The notes beneath the pieces were generated by a model, which saw only the letters and a list, made by a program, of their open reading frames with translations, ran no database searches and was not told where the DNA came from. A DNA stretch of 64,000 nt. It comes from Mycolicibacterium vinylchloridicum. GTDB taxonomy: Bacteria > Actinomycetota > Actinomycetes > Mycobacteriales > Mycobacteriaceae. The position numbers and the translations under genes were made by a program. Shown piece after piece: positions 51,243 to 59,700 of the stretch; the stretch's first letter is position 1; the number at the start of each line of letters is the position of its first letter. The stretch is from NCBI RefSeq assembly GCF_013404075.1, contig NZ_JACBJQ010000022.1, positions 48,064 through 112,063 on the forward strand. Reading direction: 5' to 3'.

Positions 51243-52261
51243 TTCTTCTCCGCGTGGCCGCCGAACTCGCTGCGCATCGCCGAGCAGATCTGGTCGGTGA
51301 ACTCGCCGAGCTGCCGTGACTGGAACCGCTCGTAGAGCGCGGTGGTGATGACGGGAGCGGGGATGCCCTCATCGACGGCCGCCAGCACTGTCCATCGCCC
51401 TTCGCCGGAATCGGACACCCGCCCGGAGAACTGGTCGAGGTCGGGCGAGGCGGCGAAGGCGTCGGCGATGAGGTCCACCAGCCAGGAGCCCACCACCGAT
51501 CCGCGGCGCCAGACCTCGGCGACCTCGCCGACGTTGATGTCGTACTGGTAAGCCCACGGATCGCGCAGGGGAGTGGTTTCGGCGTCGACTTCTTTGTTGG
51601 CGCGGTCCGATTGTCCGGCGTTGGCGTGCTTGATGATGCTCAAGCCTTCGGCGATGGCGGCCATCATCCCGTACTCGACACCGTTGTGCACCATCTTCAC
51701 GAAGTGCCCGGCGCCGTTGGGACCACAGTGCAGGTAGCCCTCGGGTGCGGTGCCGACGGCGTCGGCCGGGCGGCTCGGGGTGGGTTCGGCGGTGCCGACC
51801 CCGGGGGCGATGGTCTTGAAGATCGGATCGAGGCGAGCCACCACGTCGTACTCCCCGCCGATCATCAGGCAGTAGCCGCGGTCCAGGCCCCACACGCCGC
51901 CACTGGTACCGCAATCGACGTAGTGCAATCCCTTCTCGGCGAGCTTCTGCGCCCGGGTGATGTCGTCGCGGTAGTACGAATTGCCGCCGTCGATCACGGT
52001 GTCCCCGGGTGCGAGCAGCGGGACGAGCGCATCGAGGGTCTCCTCGACGATCGCGGCGGGCAACATCAGCCAGATGGCGCGCGGGACGTCCAGTTTGGCC
52101 ACGAAGTCTTCGAGGCCGGCAGCGCCGGTCGCACCGTCGGCCTCGAGGTCGCTGACCGCCGCGGGGTTGACGTCGTAGACCACGCAACGATGTCCGTCCC
52201 GCATCAGCCGTCGAACCAGGTTCGCCCCCATTCGGCCCAAGCCGACCATTCCGAGTTGCAT
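51239..52261 (-). CDS. gnd: 6-phosphogluconate dehydrogenase (short, NAD-type)
   Basis: A 340-aa short-form 6-phosphogluconate dehydrogenase that gives ribulose-5-phosphate and CO2. MQLGMVGLGRMGANLVRRL is the dinucleotide-binding start; GNSYYRD, CGTSGGVWGLDRGYCLMIGG and GHFVKMVHNGVEYGMM carry the substrate and catalytic Lys/Glu sites. VVYDVNP after beta-2 suggests NAD preference, as in the short class. ATG 52261 is preferred over GTG 52270; a TAGGGT -10 (minus strand, 52274-52269) ends 7 nt before it, suggesting a leaderless mRNA. Confidence 0.95.
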   Translation of the reverse strand: MQLGMVGLGRMGANLVRRLMRDGHRCVVYDVNPAAVSDLEADGATGAAGLEDFVAKLDVPRAIWLMLPAAIVEETLDALVPLLAPGDTVIDGGNSYYRDDITRAQKLAEKGLHYVDCGTSGGVWGLDRGYCLMIGGEYDVVARLDPIFKTIAPGVGTAEPTPSRPADAVGTAPEGYLHCGPNGAGHFVKMVHNGVEYGMMAAIAEGLSIIKHANAGQSDRANKEVDAETTPLRDPWAYQYDINVGEVAEVWRRGSVVGSWLVDLIADAFAASPDLDQFSGRVSDSGEGRWTVLAAVDEGIPAPVITTALYERFQSRQLGEFTDQICSAMRSEFGGHAEKK

Positions 52262-52268
52262 AGTCGCC

Positions 52269-52274
52269 ACCCTA
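52269..52274 (-). promoter_or_regulatory. -10 hexamer TAGGGT for leaderless gnd-zwf operon
   Basis: On the minus strand TAGGGT is followed by seven bases and then ATG 52261. It fits the TANNNT pattern of leaderless mycobacterial genes. Confidence 0.45.
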
Positions 52275-52340
52275 GTGACCTGTTTGCTCGGGCTCGCGTG
52301 GATTCGAAGTCATGGCCGGCTGCATGGCACAATCGTGGGC

Positions 52341-53024
52341 GTGCGAGCGGTCTTGTGGGATATGGACGGCACCCTCGTCGACTCTGAAAAGCTATGGGAT
52401 GTCGCGATCAATGAGCTCTACACCCGTCGTGGCCGGGTGCTGGCGCCCGAGGTCCGCGATGCGACGGTGGGCGGCTCGGCCGACGGTGTGATCCGCATCG
52501 TGTTCGACGATCTGGGTCTGGACCCCGATCCCGGGCACATGGCCGAGGTCGCCGACTGGATGCACGACTACGTCGGGGAACTGTTCACCACCGGGCTGCC
52601 GTGGTGCCCGGGCGCACGGGAACTACTCGATGCCCTGTTGGCCGCCGACGTGCCGATGGCGCTGGTGACCAACACCCGCCGCGAATTGACCGAGAATGCG
52701 CTCAATAGCATTGGCAGGCACTACTTTTCGGTGACGGTATGCGGTGACGAGGTGCCCGAGGGCAAACCCGCTCCAGACATCTACCTGCGCGCCGCCGAAC
52801 TGCTCGGCCTCGACGCGGGGGATTGTCTGGCGATCGAGGATTCGGTTACCGGCACCGCGGCCGCCGAAGCGGCCGGGTGCCCAGTGCTGGTGGTGCCCAA
52901 CGAGGTCGAGGTGCCCGTCACGCATCGCCGGCACCGCGCTTCGTCACTGGCCGCACTGGGTATTCCCCAGCTGCGGCAGATCTACGCCGACCTGCAGCTC
53001 GAGCTCGACGGACGCTCGGCCTGA
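52341..53024 (+). CDS. HAD-superfamily phosphatase (phosphoglucomutase/gph-like)
   Basis: A 227-aa HAD hydrolase, subfamily IA. Motif I is LWDMDGTLVDSE with both aspartates, motif II is VTNTRR, motif III the Lys in EGKPAPDIY, and motif IV AIEDSVTG. The helical cap lies at about 20-90. Such enzymes dephosphorylate sugar phosphates or interconvert them; the substrate is unknown, though the zwf/gnd and glucose permease neighbours suggest sugars. I chose GTG 52341 (GTG 52335 is an alternative). Confidence 0.9.
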   Translation: MRAVLWDMDGTLVDSEKLWDVAINELYTRRGRVLAPEVRDATVGGSADGVIRIVFDDLGLDPDPGHMAEVADWMHDYVGELFTTGLPWCPGARELLDALLAADVPMALVTNTRRELTENALNSIGRHYFSVTVCGDEVPEGKPAPDIYLRAAELLGLDAGDCLAIEDSVTGTAAAEAAGCPVLVVPNEVEVPVTHRRHRASSLAALGIPQLRQIYADLQLELDGRSA

Positions 53025-53111
53025 ACTGCTGGCCGATATCGCCCTGTCGCATCGCTGACTGTGCGATCGTAGTTGCCAACAGGTTTCGCAGTGCTGCGGA
53101 AAGGACGCCTC

Positions 53112-54569
53112 ATGGCCGGCCAAGGCCCTACCAGCGACTCACCCACCGGACTCGAGGACGCGGAGTTCAATTCGGGCGGCACGGCTGTCCGGATCGCCTC
53201 GGTGGCGGCGCTCGGCGGCTTGCTCTTCGGATATGACAGCGCGGTCATCAACGGCGCAGTCGATTCGATCCAGGAAGACTTCGGCATCGGTAACGCCGAG
53301 CTCGGTTTCGCCGTCGCGTCGGCGTTGCTGGGTGCCGCGGCCGGTGCGATGTCGGCTGGGCGGATCGCCGACCGGATCGGCCGCATCTCGGTCATGAAGA
53401 TCGCCGCGGTGTTCTTCCTCGTCAGCGCGATCGGCACGGGGTTGGCGCCCAATGTCACCACGGTCGTCATCTTCCGGATCGTCGGCGGCATCGGCGTCGG
53501 TATCGCCTCGGTGATTGCGCCGGCCTACATCGCCGAGACGTCGCCGCCACGCATCCGGGGCCGGTTGGGATCTCTGCAGCAGCTGGCCATCGTGTCCGGC
53601 ATCTTCCTGTCCTTTGCCATCAACTGGCTTCTGCAGCACGCAGCCGGTGGCCCCAACAAGGAACTGTGGCTGGGACTCGACGCCTGGCGCTGGATGTTCC
53701 TGGCGATGGCGGCTCCCGCGGTCCTGTACGGGGCGCTTGCGTTCACCATTCCGGAATCGCCCCGGTATCTGGTGGCCAGCCACAAGATTCCCGAAGCCCG
53801 TCGCGTGCTGACCATGCTGCTCGGGGAGAAGAACCTGGAGATCACCATCAGCCGGATCCAGCAGACGCTGGAACGTGAGGACAAGCCGTCGTGGCGGGAT
53901 CTGCGCACGCCGACCGGCGGTCTCTACGGCATCGTGTGGGTGGGTCTGGGACTGTCGATCTTCCAGCAGTTCGTCGGCATCAACGTGATCTTCTACTACT
54001 CCAATGTGCTCTGGCAGGCCGTCGGATTCGATGCCGACCAGTCGGCTGTCTACACCGTGATCACGTCCGTGGTGAACGTGGCGACGACACTGATCGCGAT
54101 CGCCCTGATCGACAAGATCGGCCGTAAGCCGCTGCTGCTGATCGGTTCGTCCGGCATGGCGGTCACCCTGATCACCATGGCGGTCATCTTCGCCAACGCC
54201 ACCCTGGTCGACGGCAAGCCCAACCTTCCCGGTGCGTCCGGGGTGATCGCGCTGATCGCCGCCAACCTGTTCGTGGTGGCGTTCGGCATGTCCTGGGGTC
54301 CGGTGGTGTGGGTCCTGCTCGGTGAGATGTTCCCCAACCGCATCCGCGCCGCCGCGCTGGGTCTGGCCGCGGCCGGGCAGTGGGCCGCGAACTGGCTGAT
54401 CACCGTCACGTTCCCGGGCCTGCGCGAGCACCTGGGGCTTGCCTACGGCTTTTACGGACTGTGCGCCGTGCTGTCCGGCGTCTTCGTGTGGAAGTGGGTC
54501 ATGGAGACCAAGGGCGTCTCGCTGGAGGACATGCACGCCGAGCTTCTGCACGAGGACAAGCCCGCCTGA
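53112..54569 (+). CDS. glcP: Sugar/H+ symporter, GlcP-like glucose permease (MFS)
   Basis: A 485-aa major facilitator of the sugar porter family with 12 membrane helices. Signatures: GGLLFGYDSAVINGA in helix 1, AGRIADRIGRISVM after helix 2, PAYIAETSPPRIRGRLGS before helix 5, PESPRYL before the central loop, QQFVGINVIFYYS in helix 7, and DKIGRKPLLL. In M. smegmatis a glucose permease of this type lies close to hisG; the same context here supports glcP. GGAAAGGA precedes ATG 53112. Its stop abuts the convergent lipoprotein stop in TGATCA. Confidence 0.9.
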   Translation: MAGQGPTSDSPTGLEDAEFNSGGTAVRIASVAALGGLLFGYDSAVINGAVDSIQEDFGIGNAELGFAVASALLGAAAGAMSAGRIADRIGRISVMKIAAVFFLVSAIGTGLAPNVTTVVIFRIVGGIGVGIASVIAPAYIAETSPPRIRGRLGSLQQLAIVSGIFLSFAINWLLQHAAGGPNKELWLGLDAWRWMFLAMAAPAVLYGALAFTIPESPRYLVASHKIPEARRVLTMLLGEKNLEITISRIQQTLEREDKPSWRDLRTPTGGLYGIVWVGLGLSIFQQFVGINVIFYYSNVLWQAVGFDADQSAVYTVITSVVNVATTLIAIALIDKIGRKPLLLIGSSGMAVTLITMAVIFANATLVDGKPNLPGASGVIALIAANLFVVAFGMSWGPVVWVLLGEMFPNRIRAAALGLAAAGQWAANWLITVTFPGLREHLGLAYGFYGLCAVLSGVFVWKWVMETKGVSLEDMHAELLHEDKPA

Positions 54570-55157
54570 TCACGGGACGTCGGTGTACTGCCAGTTCACC
54601 CCGGTGTTCGAGAACGTGAAGCCCTTGCCCGTCTCCTCACTCAGGCAGGAGATGCCGGTCTCCTGCTGGGCATTGCACCGGAAACCTGCGGCCGCGAGGA
54701 TCTTGTTGAACGGCAAGGTCTTCGCCGTTCCTGTCGGCTGCTTGACCTGATCGGCCGGCACCGCGGCGAACTGCGGGTCACCCTGGGTGCGCACCACGAT
54801 CGAATTGGGGACGACGGTGTGCCCGGTGTCATCGGTCACGGTCTGCGGGGCACCCGTCACGCCGATGCGTCCGGTTCCGCTGCTCGACTGGCAGCCGGCC
54901 CAGGTGCGGGGGACGATCACGCAGCGCCAGCTACCGCTCGGGCTGGTGAAGTAGTAGCCCGAGCGGATGTCGTCGATCCTGAGGTAATAGTCGAAAGCAT
55001 TGACCAATTTGTCATTGCTGGGCCGCACTGAAGTTATGGTAGCCGTAGCCGATTCCGTTTGCTGGGGAGTGTCGTTGGTGATGACGATCGGGTTCGAGCA
55101 GGCGGTCAGCGCGACGGCAGCCGCGGTCACGACCGTCGATGTCCGGGATGCTCGCAC
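54570..55157 (-). CDS. Mycobacterial lipoprotein, unknown function
   Basis: A 195-aa lipoprotein. The N-terminus is short (RASRTSTVVTAAAVALTAC) with lipobox LTAC at about residue 19. The mature part has paired cysteines (WRCVIVPRTWAGCQ, FRCNAQQETGISCLS) and is beta-rich. I do not recognise its domain. GTG 55157 is the start that gives a proper signal peptide; a much longer open frame extends to 55997 but overlaps hisE and hisG. It is divergent from hisE, 54 bp apart. Confidence 0.75.
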   Translation of the reverse strand: MRASRTSTVVTAAAVALTACSNPIVITNDTPQQTESATATITSVRPSNDKLVNAFDYYLRIDDIRSGYYFTSPSGSWRCVIVPRTWAGCQSSSGTGRIGVTGAPQTVTDDTGHTVVPNSIVVRTQGDPQFAAVPADQVKQPTGTAKTLPFNKILAAAGFRCNAQQETGISCLSEETGKGFTFSNTGVNWQYTDVP

Positions 55158-55211
55158 GAGACGCCAGCCTAGTAGCCGAGCGGAAACCGCCGTGACGGCG
55201 CATCGGCCCGC

Positions 55212-55493
55212 ATGGAACAATCGCAGGCCGTGAAGACCTTCGAGGAACTGTTCGCTGAACTGGGGGAGCGTGCCCGCACCCGCCCCGAGGGCAGCGCCAC
55301 CGTCGCCGCGCTCGATGCCGGCGTGCACACCCTCGGCAAGAAGATCCTCGAAGAGGCCGGCGAAGTGTGGCTGGCCGCCGAACACGAGTCCGACGAGGCG
55401 CTGGCCGAAGAGATCAGCCAGCTGTTCTATTGGGCCCAGGTGCTGATGCTCGCCCGCGGCCTGACCCTCGACGACATCTACTCCAAGCTCTAG
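55212..55493 (+). CDS. hisE: Phosphoribosyl-ATP pyrophosphatase HisE
   Basis: A 93-aa enzyme that removes pyrophosphate from phosphoribosyl-ATP in the second step of histidine synthesis. It is the free-standing HisE form, with an all-alpha MazG-like fold: KTFEELFAELGER, VHTLGKKILEEAGEVWLAA (metal-binding Glu residues) and EEISQLFYWAQVLMLARG. It stands directly before hisG with no gap, the mycobacterial arrangement. Confidence 0.96.
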   Translation: MEQSQAVKTFEELFAELGERARTRPEGSATVAALDAGVHTLGKKILEEAGEVWLAAEHESDEALAEEISQLFYWAQVLMLARGLTLDDIYSKL

Positions 55494-55502
55494 GTGGCTG
55501 AC

Positions 55503-56357
55503 ATGTTGCGCGTTGCCGTCCCCAACAAGGGGGCACTGTCCGAGTCCGCCGCCGAGATCCTGTCGGAGGCCGGCTACCGACGGCGCACCGACCCGAAGGA
55601 CCTCACCGTCATCGACCCGGCCAACGGCGTCGAATTCTTCTTCCTGCGACCCAAGGACATCGCGATCTACGTCGGCTCCGGTCAGCTCGACTTCGGCATC
55701 ACCGGCCGGGACCTGGCCGCCGAATCCGACGCCCCGGTGGACGAACGGCTGGCGCTCGGCTTCGGATCCTCCACGTTCCGTTACGCCGCGCCGGCCGGAC
55801 GCGACTGGACGGTCGCGGACCTGGCCGGCAAGCGGATCGCCACCGCCTACCCGAACCTGGTCCGGAAAGACTTGGCGAGCAGAGGAATCGAGGCGACTGT
55901 CATCCGGCTCGACGGTGCCGTGGAGATCTCGGTGCAGCTCGGTGTGGCCGACGCGATCGCCGACGTGGTGGGTTCCGGACGGACCCTGCGACTGCACGAC
56001 CTGGTGGCTTTCGGTGAGTCGCTGTGTGATTCGGAAGCGGTATTGATCGAGCGGGCCGGCAACGGCGACGACGAGAACCGGGCCGCGCGCGACCAGCTGG
56101 CGGCGCGCGTGCAGGGTGTGGTCTTCGGTCAGCAGTACCTGATGCTCGACTACGACTGCCCGCGTTCGGTGCTCGACCGCGCCACCGCGATCACTCCCGG
56201 CCTGGAGTCGCCGACCATCGCGCCGCTGGCCGACCCGGACTGGGTGGCGGTGCGGGCACTGGTGCCGCGGCGTGCGGTCAACGCGATCATGGACGAGCTC
56301 GCGGCCATCGGGGCCAAGGCGATTCTGGCTTCCGACATCAGGTTCTGCCGCTTCTGA
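55503..56357 (+). CDS. hisG: ATP phosphoribosyltransferase HisG (long form)
   Basis: A 284-aa first enzyme of histidine synthesis, joining ATP and PRPP. It is the long form with a C-terminal ACT-like regulatory domain (about 212-284) for histidine feedback. MLRVAVPNKGALSESAAEIL starts domain 1; FGITGRDL and the PRPP loop VSVQLGVADAIADVVGSGRTL (split; sequence EISVQLGV...) follow. I prefer ATG 55503, which matches the M. tuberculosis N-terminus; GTG 55494, directly after the hisE stop, is the alternative. Confidence 0.96.
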   Translation: MLRVAVPNKGALSESAAEILSEAGYRRRTDPKDLTVIDPANGVEFFFLRPKDIAIYVGSGQLDFGITGRDLAAESDAPVDERLALGFGSSTFRYAAPAGRDWTVADLAGKRIATAYPNLVRKDLASRGIEATVIRLDGAVEISVQLGVADAIADVVGSGRTLRLHDLVAFGESLCDSEAVLIERAGNGDDENRAARDQLAARVQGVVFGQQYLMLDYDCPRSVLDRATAITPGLESPTIAPLADPDWVAVRALVPRRAVNAIMDELAAIGAKAILASDIRFCRF

Positions 56358-56426
56358 GCTTGGCCCGGTGCACGGCGCAGGTGCATGTTAGCGTCCCTTT
56401 AGTTGCCGCCGGCCTAAAGGACCGCC

Positions 56427-56909
56427 ATGACACACGTTCTCGTTTTGTTGTTGGCTCTGCTGATCGGTGTGGTTGCCGGTCTGCGCGCTCTGACACCCCC
56501 CGCGGTGGTGGCGTGGGGAGCATTCCTCGGCTGGCTCAACCTGTCCGACACCTGGGTGTCGTGGCTGGGGAACTGGATCACCGTGACGGTCCTGACCATC
56601 CTGCTGGTCGTCGAGTTGGTCACCGACCAGCTGCCGAAGACGCCGAGCCGCAAGACGACGGCGCAGTTCGCCACCCGCCTCATCACCGGCGGCTTCGCCG
56701 GCGCGGCCATCGGAACCGCGTGGGGCTACACGCTCGGCGGTCTCGGCGCCGGCGTCATCGGCGCGGTGCTGGGAACCCTCGGCGGCTATGAGGCGCGGTC
56801 GCGGCTGGTCAAGGCCAACGGTGGCCGTGATCTGCCCGTCGCGCTGGTCGAAGACGTGATCGCGGTGGGCGGCGGCTTCCTCGTCGTCTATCTGACCAGC
56901 GTCCTGTGA
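56427..56909 (+). CDS. DUF4126 family membrane protein
   Basis: A 160-aa membrane protein with four to five hydrophobic segments (about 2-20, 28-42, 48-68, 88-112, 138-158). GLRALTPPAVVAWGAF and ELVTDQLPKTPSRKTTAQFATRLI (two parts) mark DUF4126. Glycine-rich repeats (GGFAGAAIGTAWGYTLGGLG) line the third helix pair. A gene of this type follows hisG in M. tuberculosis (Rv2120c). Function unknown. AAAGGA precedes the ATG; the stop overlaps the next start by 4 bp (GTGA). Confidence 0.85.
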   Translation: MTHVLVLLLALLIGVVAGLRALTPPAVVAWGAFLGWLNLSDTWVSWLGNWITVTVLTILLVVELVTDQLPKTPSRKTTAQFATRLITGGFAGAAIGTAWGYTLGGLGAGVIGAVLGTLGGYEARSRLVKANGGRDLPVALVEDVIAVGGGFLVVYLTSVL

Positions 56910-58273
56910 CACACCTCGACGCGATCGTCGTCGGCGCCGGGCAGGCCGGACCGCCGTTGGCCGGGCGGTTGACCGACGCGGGCCAGACCGTCGCGGTGAT
57001 CGAACGCAAACTCGTCGGCGGAACGTGCGTCAACTCCGGCTGCATCCCGACCAAGACTCTGGTGGCCAGCGCGCACACCGCCCACGCCGCGCGTCGCGGC
57101 GCCGACTACGGGGTGTTGACCGGCGAGGTGTCCATCGACATGGCAAAGGTCAAGGCGCGCAAGGACGGAATCGTGTCCGGCGACCGCAGCGGAGTCGAGT
57201 CGTGGATCGAGGGCATGCCCGGCGCAACGCTGATCCGTGGCCACGCCCGCTTCGAGGATCCGCACACCATCCGCGTCGGCGACGAAGTCTTGACCGCCGA
57301 CCGGATCTTCCTCAATGTCGGCGGCCGCGCGGTGGTGCCCGACCTGCCCGGCCTGTCCGAGATCGACTACCTGACCAATGTCGGCATTCTCGAGCTCGAC
57401 ACGGTTCCCGAGCACTTGGTGATCATCGGCGGTAGCTACATCGGGCTGGAGTTCGCCCAGATGTATCGCCGGTTCGGTGCCCGGGTCACCGTGCTCGAAC
57501 GCGGCCCGCGGCTGACTCCACGCGAGGACGAGGATGTCTCGGCGGCCATCGAGGAGATCCTCGCGGGAGAGGGCATCACCGTCATCACCGGCGCCGATGG
57601 GCTGCGATTCACCAAGCGGGACAACGGCTTCGAGGTCATTCCGTCCGCCGGTGCGCAACCTATAGCCGGCTCGCACCTGCTGGTGGCGGTGGGCCGCCGG
57701 CCCAACACCGACGACCTGGGCCTGGAGCTGGCCGGTGTCGAGGTCGACGGCCGGGGCTACATCGTCGTCGACGATCAGCTGCGCACCAGCGCCGAGCACA
57801 TCTGGGCGATGGGGGATTGCAACGGCAAGGGCGCGTTCACCCACACCTCCTGGAACGACTACGAGATCGTGGCGGCCAATCTGTTCGACAACGACCCGCG
57901 CCGGGTCAGTGATCGGGTGCCCACCTACGCCCTCTACATCGACCCACCGCTGGGCCGGGCCGGGATGACGGTCGCTCAGGTGCGCGCCTCCGGGCGGCGG
58001 GCGCTGGTCGGTAAGCGGCCGATGACCAGGGTCGGCCGGGCGGTGGAAAAGGGTGAGACACAAGGCTTCATGCAGGTCGTCGTCGACGCCGACACCGAGG
58101 AGATCCTCGGGGCAGCCATCCTCGGGGTGGGCGGTGACGAGGTGATCCACTCCATCCTCGACATCATGTCCGCGAAGAAGCCCTACACCGCGATTTCGCG
58201 CACCATGCACATCCACCCGACGGTCAGCGAACTGGTGCCGACCATGCTGCAGGAGATGACCCCGCTCACCTAG
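56906..58273 (+). CDS. FAD-dependent pyridine nucleotide-disulfide oxidoreductase, mercuric-reductase-like
   Basis: A 455-aa class I flavoprotein disulfide reductase. FAD loop VGAGQAGPPLAGRL (note GQAGPP instead of GxGxxG/A), redox-active CVNSGC in GGTCVNSGCIPTKT, NAD(P) loop IIGGSYIGLEFAQMYRRFG, second FAD site MGDCNGKGAFTH, and interface IHPTVSELVPTML with the active-site His. MerA-specific N-terminal and C-terminal cysteines are missing, so mercury reduction is unlikely. The substrate could be a thiol or quinone. GTG 56906 overlaps the upstream gene. Confidence 0.9.
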   Translation: MTHLDAIVVGAGQAGPPLAGRLTDAGQTVAVIERKLVGGTCVNSGCIPTKTLVASAHTAHAARRGADYGVLTGEVSIDMAKVKARKDGIVSGDRSGVESWIEGMPGATLIRGHARFEDPHTIRVGDEVLTADRIFLNVGGRAVVPDLPGLSEIDYLTNVGILELDTVPEHLVIIGGSYIGLEFAQMYRRFGARVTVLERGPRLTPREDEDVSAAIEEILAGEGITVITGADGLRFTKRDNGFEVIPSAGAQPIAGSHLLVAVGRRPNTDDLGLELAGVEVDGRGYIVVDDQLRTSAEHIWAMGDCNGKGAFTHTSWNDYEIVAANLFDNDPRRVSDRVPTYALYIDPPLGRAGMTVAQVRASGRRALVGKRPMTRVGRAVEKGETQGFMQVVVDADTEEILGAAILGVGGDEVIHSILDIMSAKKPYTAISRTMHIHPTVSELVPTMLQEMTPLT

Positions 58274-58859
58274 AGGTGGCAAATGCCCGCCCGGCAAGCA
58301 GTTGCCCGGCGACCGTGGCGACGCGCGCCCCGAGGTGTTCACAGGTGCGCAGGTCCGCGTCGTGCACCGCCGAAGCGTCGGCGTCGACATCGGTCGACGC
58401 GCCCGCGCCCAGCCAGAACCCGAGCCGGTTGAGCTCGAATTCGCTTGCACCGCTGGTGTTCCACCCGGGCGGCAGGCCGAGGTTGACCCAGTGCATATGA
58501 TGCTGGGCGGCGAATATGGTGAGCGCGCTGAGGGTCTGCAGCTTGTCGCCGGCCTTGGAACCGGAGTTGGTGAACCCGGCGGCGACCTTGTCGCGCCAGG
58601 TGCCTTCCATGCAGCGCCTGCCGGTGCGTTCGGCGAAGCTCTGGAAGCCCGCGGACACGTTGCCCATGTAGGTCGGGCAGCCGAAGATGATCGCGTCAGC
58701 GGCGTCGAGCTCGGCCCAATCCTCGTCGCCGACGGCATCGACGGCGATCAGACGCACTGTCGCACCGGTTGATTCGGCACCGCGCGCCACGGCGTGGGCC
58801 AGGGCGGCGGTGTGGCCGAAGCCCGAGTGATAGGCCACCACGATCTGCGGTGTCACCAT
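58266..58859 (-). CDS. Flavodoxin/WrbA-like NAD(P)H-dependent reductase
   Basis: A 197-aa FMN protein: VAYHSGFGHTAALA is the phosphate loop, DAIIFGCPTYMGNVSAGFQSF the second FMN segment and AGFTNSGSKAGDKLQTLSAL (split) the third. Such enzymes reduce quinones by two electrons. It overlaps the SRPBCC gene by 7 bp in an ArsR-headed operon, so its expression probably answers the ArsR signal. Its stop overlaps the convergent flavoprotein gene's 3' end by 8 bp. Confidence 0.87.
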   Translation of the reverse strand: MVTPQIVVAYHSGFGHTAALAHAVARGAESTGATVRLIAVDAVGDEDWAELDAADAIIFGCPTYMGNVSAGFQSFAERTGRRCMEGTWRDKVAAGFTNSGSKAGDKLQTLSALTIFAAQHHMHWVNLGLPPGWNTSGASEFELNRLGFWLGAGASTDVDADASAVHDADLRTCEHLGARVATVAGQLLAGRAFATSR

Positions 58860-59359
58860 TGCTGTCCTCCGTATGCACTCTCGGCCACCTCGCGGTAGCG
58901 CTGTTGCCAGTCGGGGATCTCGGCCCCGGACAGATGTGCTTCGAGACGATCGAGGTAGGCGTGGGTTCCCGGCCGAAAACCGTTGGCACTACGCACCCCG
59001 AGGCCGCGGTGGCTGAACCTCAGCAGGGTGCCGTCGCCGTCGGGCTGCAGCTCGTAGCGCACGACGCCCGGTTCGACGATCCGCTGACTCCATTCGTGCT
59101 CGAAGACGTGAGGTGGGTCCCACACGAGGATCCGCCCGGTCATCCGTTTCTGGTCGCCCGGTATCGGCGGGGAGGTGGGCACCATCTCGATCGTCCCGCC
59201 TTCGCGGGGATCGATGGTGGTGTCGCCCATCCACTGGCCGCGTTCGGCCGGGTCGGTGATGGCAGCCCACACCCGGTCGACCGAGTGCGGCAGTCGGCGC
59301 TCGAAAGTCAGTATCGCGCGGTCATTTTCGACGCTGATCCGGCCCTCGCGGCTCGTCAT
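58853..59359 (-). CDS. SRPBCC (AHSA1-like) domain protein
   Basis: A 168-aa START-like ligand-binding protein: FERRLPHSVDRVWAAITDPAERGQWMG (split) at the front, LVWDPPHVFEHEWSQ in the middle and a C-terminal helix THAYLDRLEAHLSG. SRPBCC genes coupled to ArsR regulators are common in actinobacteria and often act in stress or xenobiotic response. Its start overlaps the ArsR stop by 4 bp. Confidence 0.88.
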   Translation of the reverse strand: MTSREGRISVENDRAILTFERRLPHSVDRVWAAITDPAERGQWMGDTTIDPREGGTIEMVPTSPPIPGDQKRMTGRILVWDPPHVFEHEWSQRIVEPGVVRYELQPDGDGTLLRFSHRGLGVRSANGFRPGTHAYLDRLEAHLSGAEIPDWQQRYREVAESAYGGQQW

Positions 59360-59670
59360 GAATCCTCCCTGGACTTGTTCAGGTGTCGCTCGAGGGCGTC
59401 GAGGTGGCCGGTCCAGAACTGGCGGTAGCGCTCGATCCAGCTGTCGATGGCGACCAGACCGTCGGCGCGCAGCGCATAAATCCGGCGCTGGGCGTCGGGG
59501 CGCACCTCGACGAGCCCGACCTCACGCAGGATGCGCAGGTGCCGTGAGACCGACGGCTGGGTCAGATCCGGCAGTGCCGCAACGAGTTCACCGGCGGTGC
59601 GATCGCCGGTCGCCAGTGTGTCCAGCAGTACCCGGCGATTCGGCTCGGCGATCGCCTCGAAAACATCCAT
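59356..59670 (-). CDS. ArsR-family transcriptional regulator
   Basis: A 104-aa winged helix-turn-helix repressor: FEAIAEPNRRVLLDTLATGD, GELVAALPDLTQPSVSRHLRIL (recognition helix) and VRPDAQRRIYAL (wing). It lacks the ELCVCD metal motif, so it is a metal-independent ArsR of the kind paired with SRPBCC proteins. It heads a three-gene operon. A 10-bp palindrome lies 21 nt upstream of its ATG and is a likely operator. Confidence 0.92.
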   Translation of the reverse strand: MDVFEAIAEPNRRVLLDTLATGDRTAGELVAALPDLTQPSVSRHLRILREVGLVEVRPDAQRRIYALRADGLVAIDSWIERYRQFWTGHLDALERHLNKSREDS

Positions 59671-59690
59671 TTCGCCAGTATTGCACCTGA

Positions 59691-59700
59691 TCTATATAGA
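59691..59700 (-). promoter_or_regulatory. Palindrome upstream of the ArsR gene
   Basis: TCTATATAGA is a perfect 10-bp palindrome 21 nt before the ArsR ATG. It is AT-rich in a GC-rich region and could be the -10 region, the ArsR operator or both. Confidence 0.5.

Noticed and set aside
55158..55997. Upstream extension of the lipoprotein frame at 54570 to 55997
   Set aside because: It runs antisense through hisE and most of hisG; the signal peptide begins at 55157.
56906..58273. Mercuric reductase MerA
   Set aside because: Only the generic disulfide-reductase signature is present; no N-terminal metal-binding domain, no C-terminal Cys pair and no mer genes nearby.
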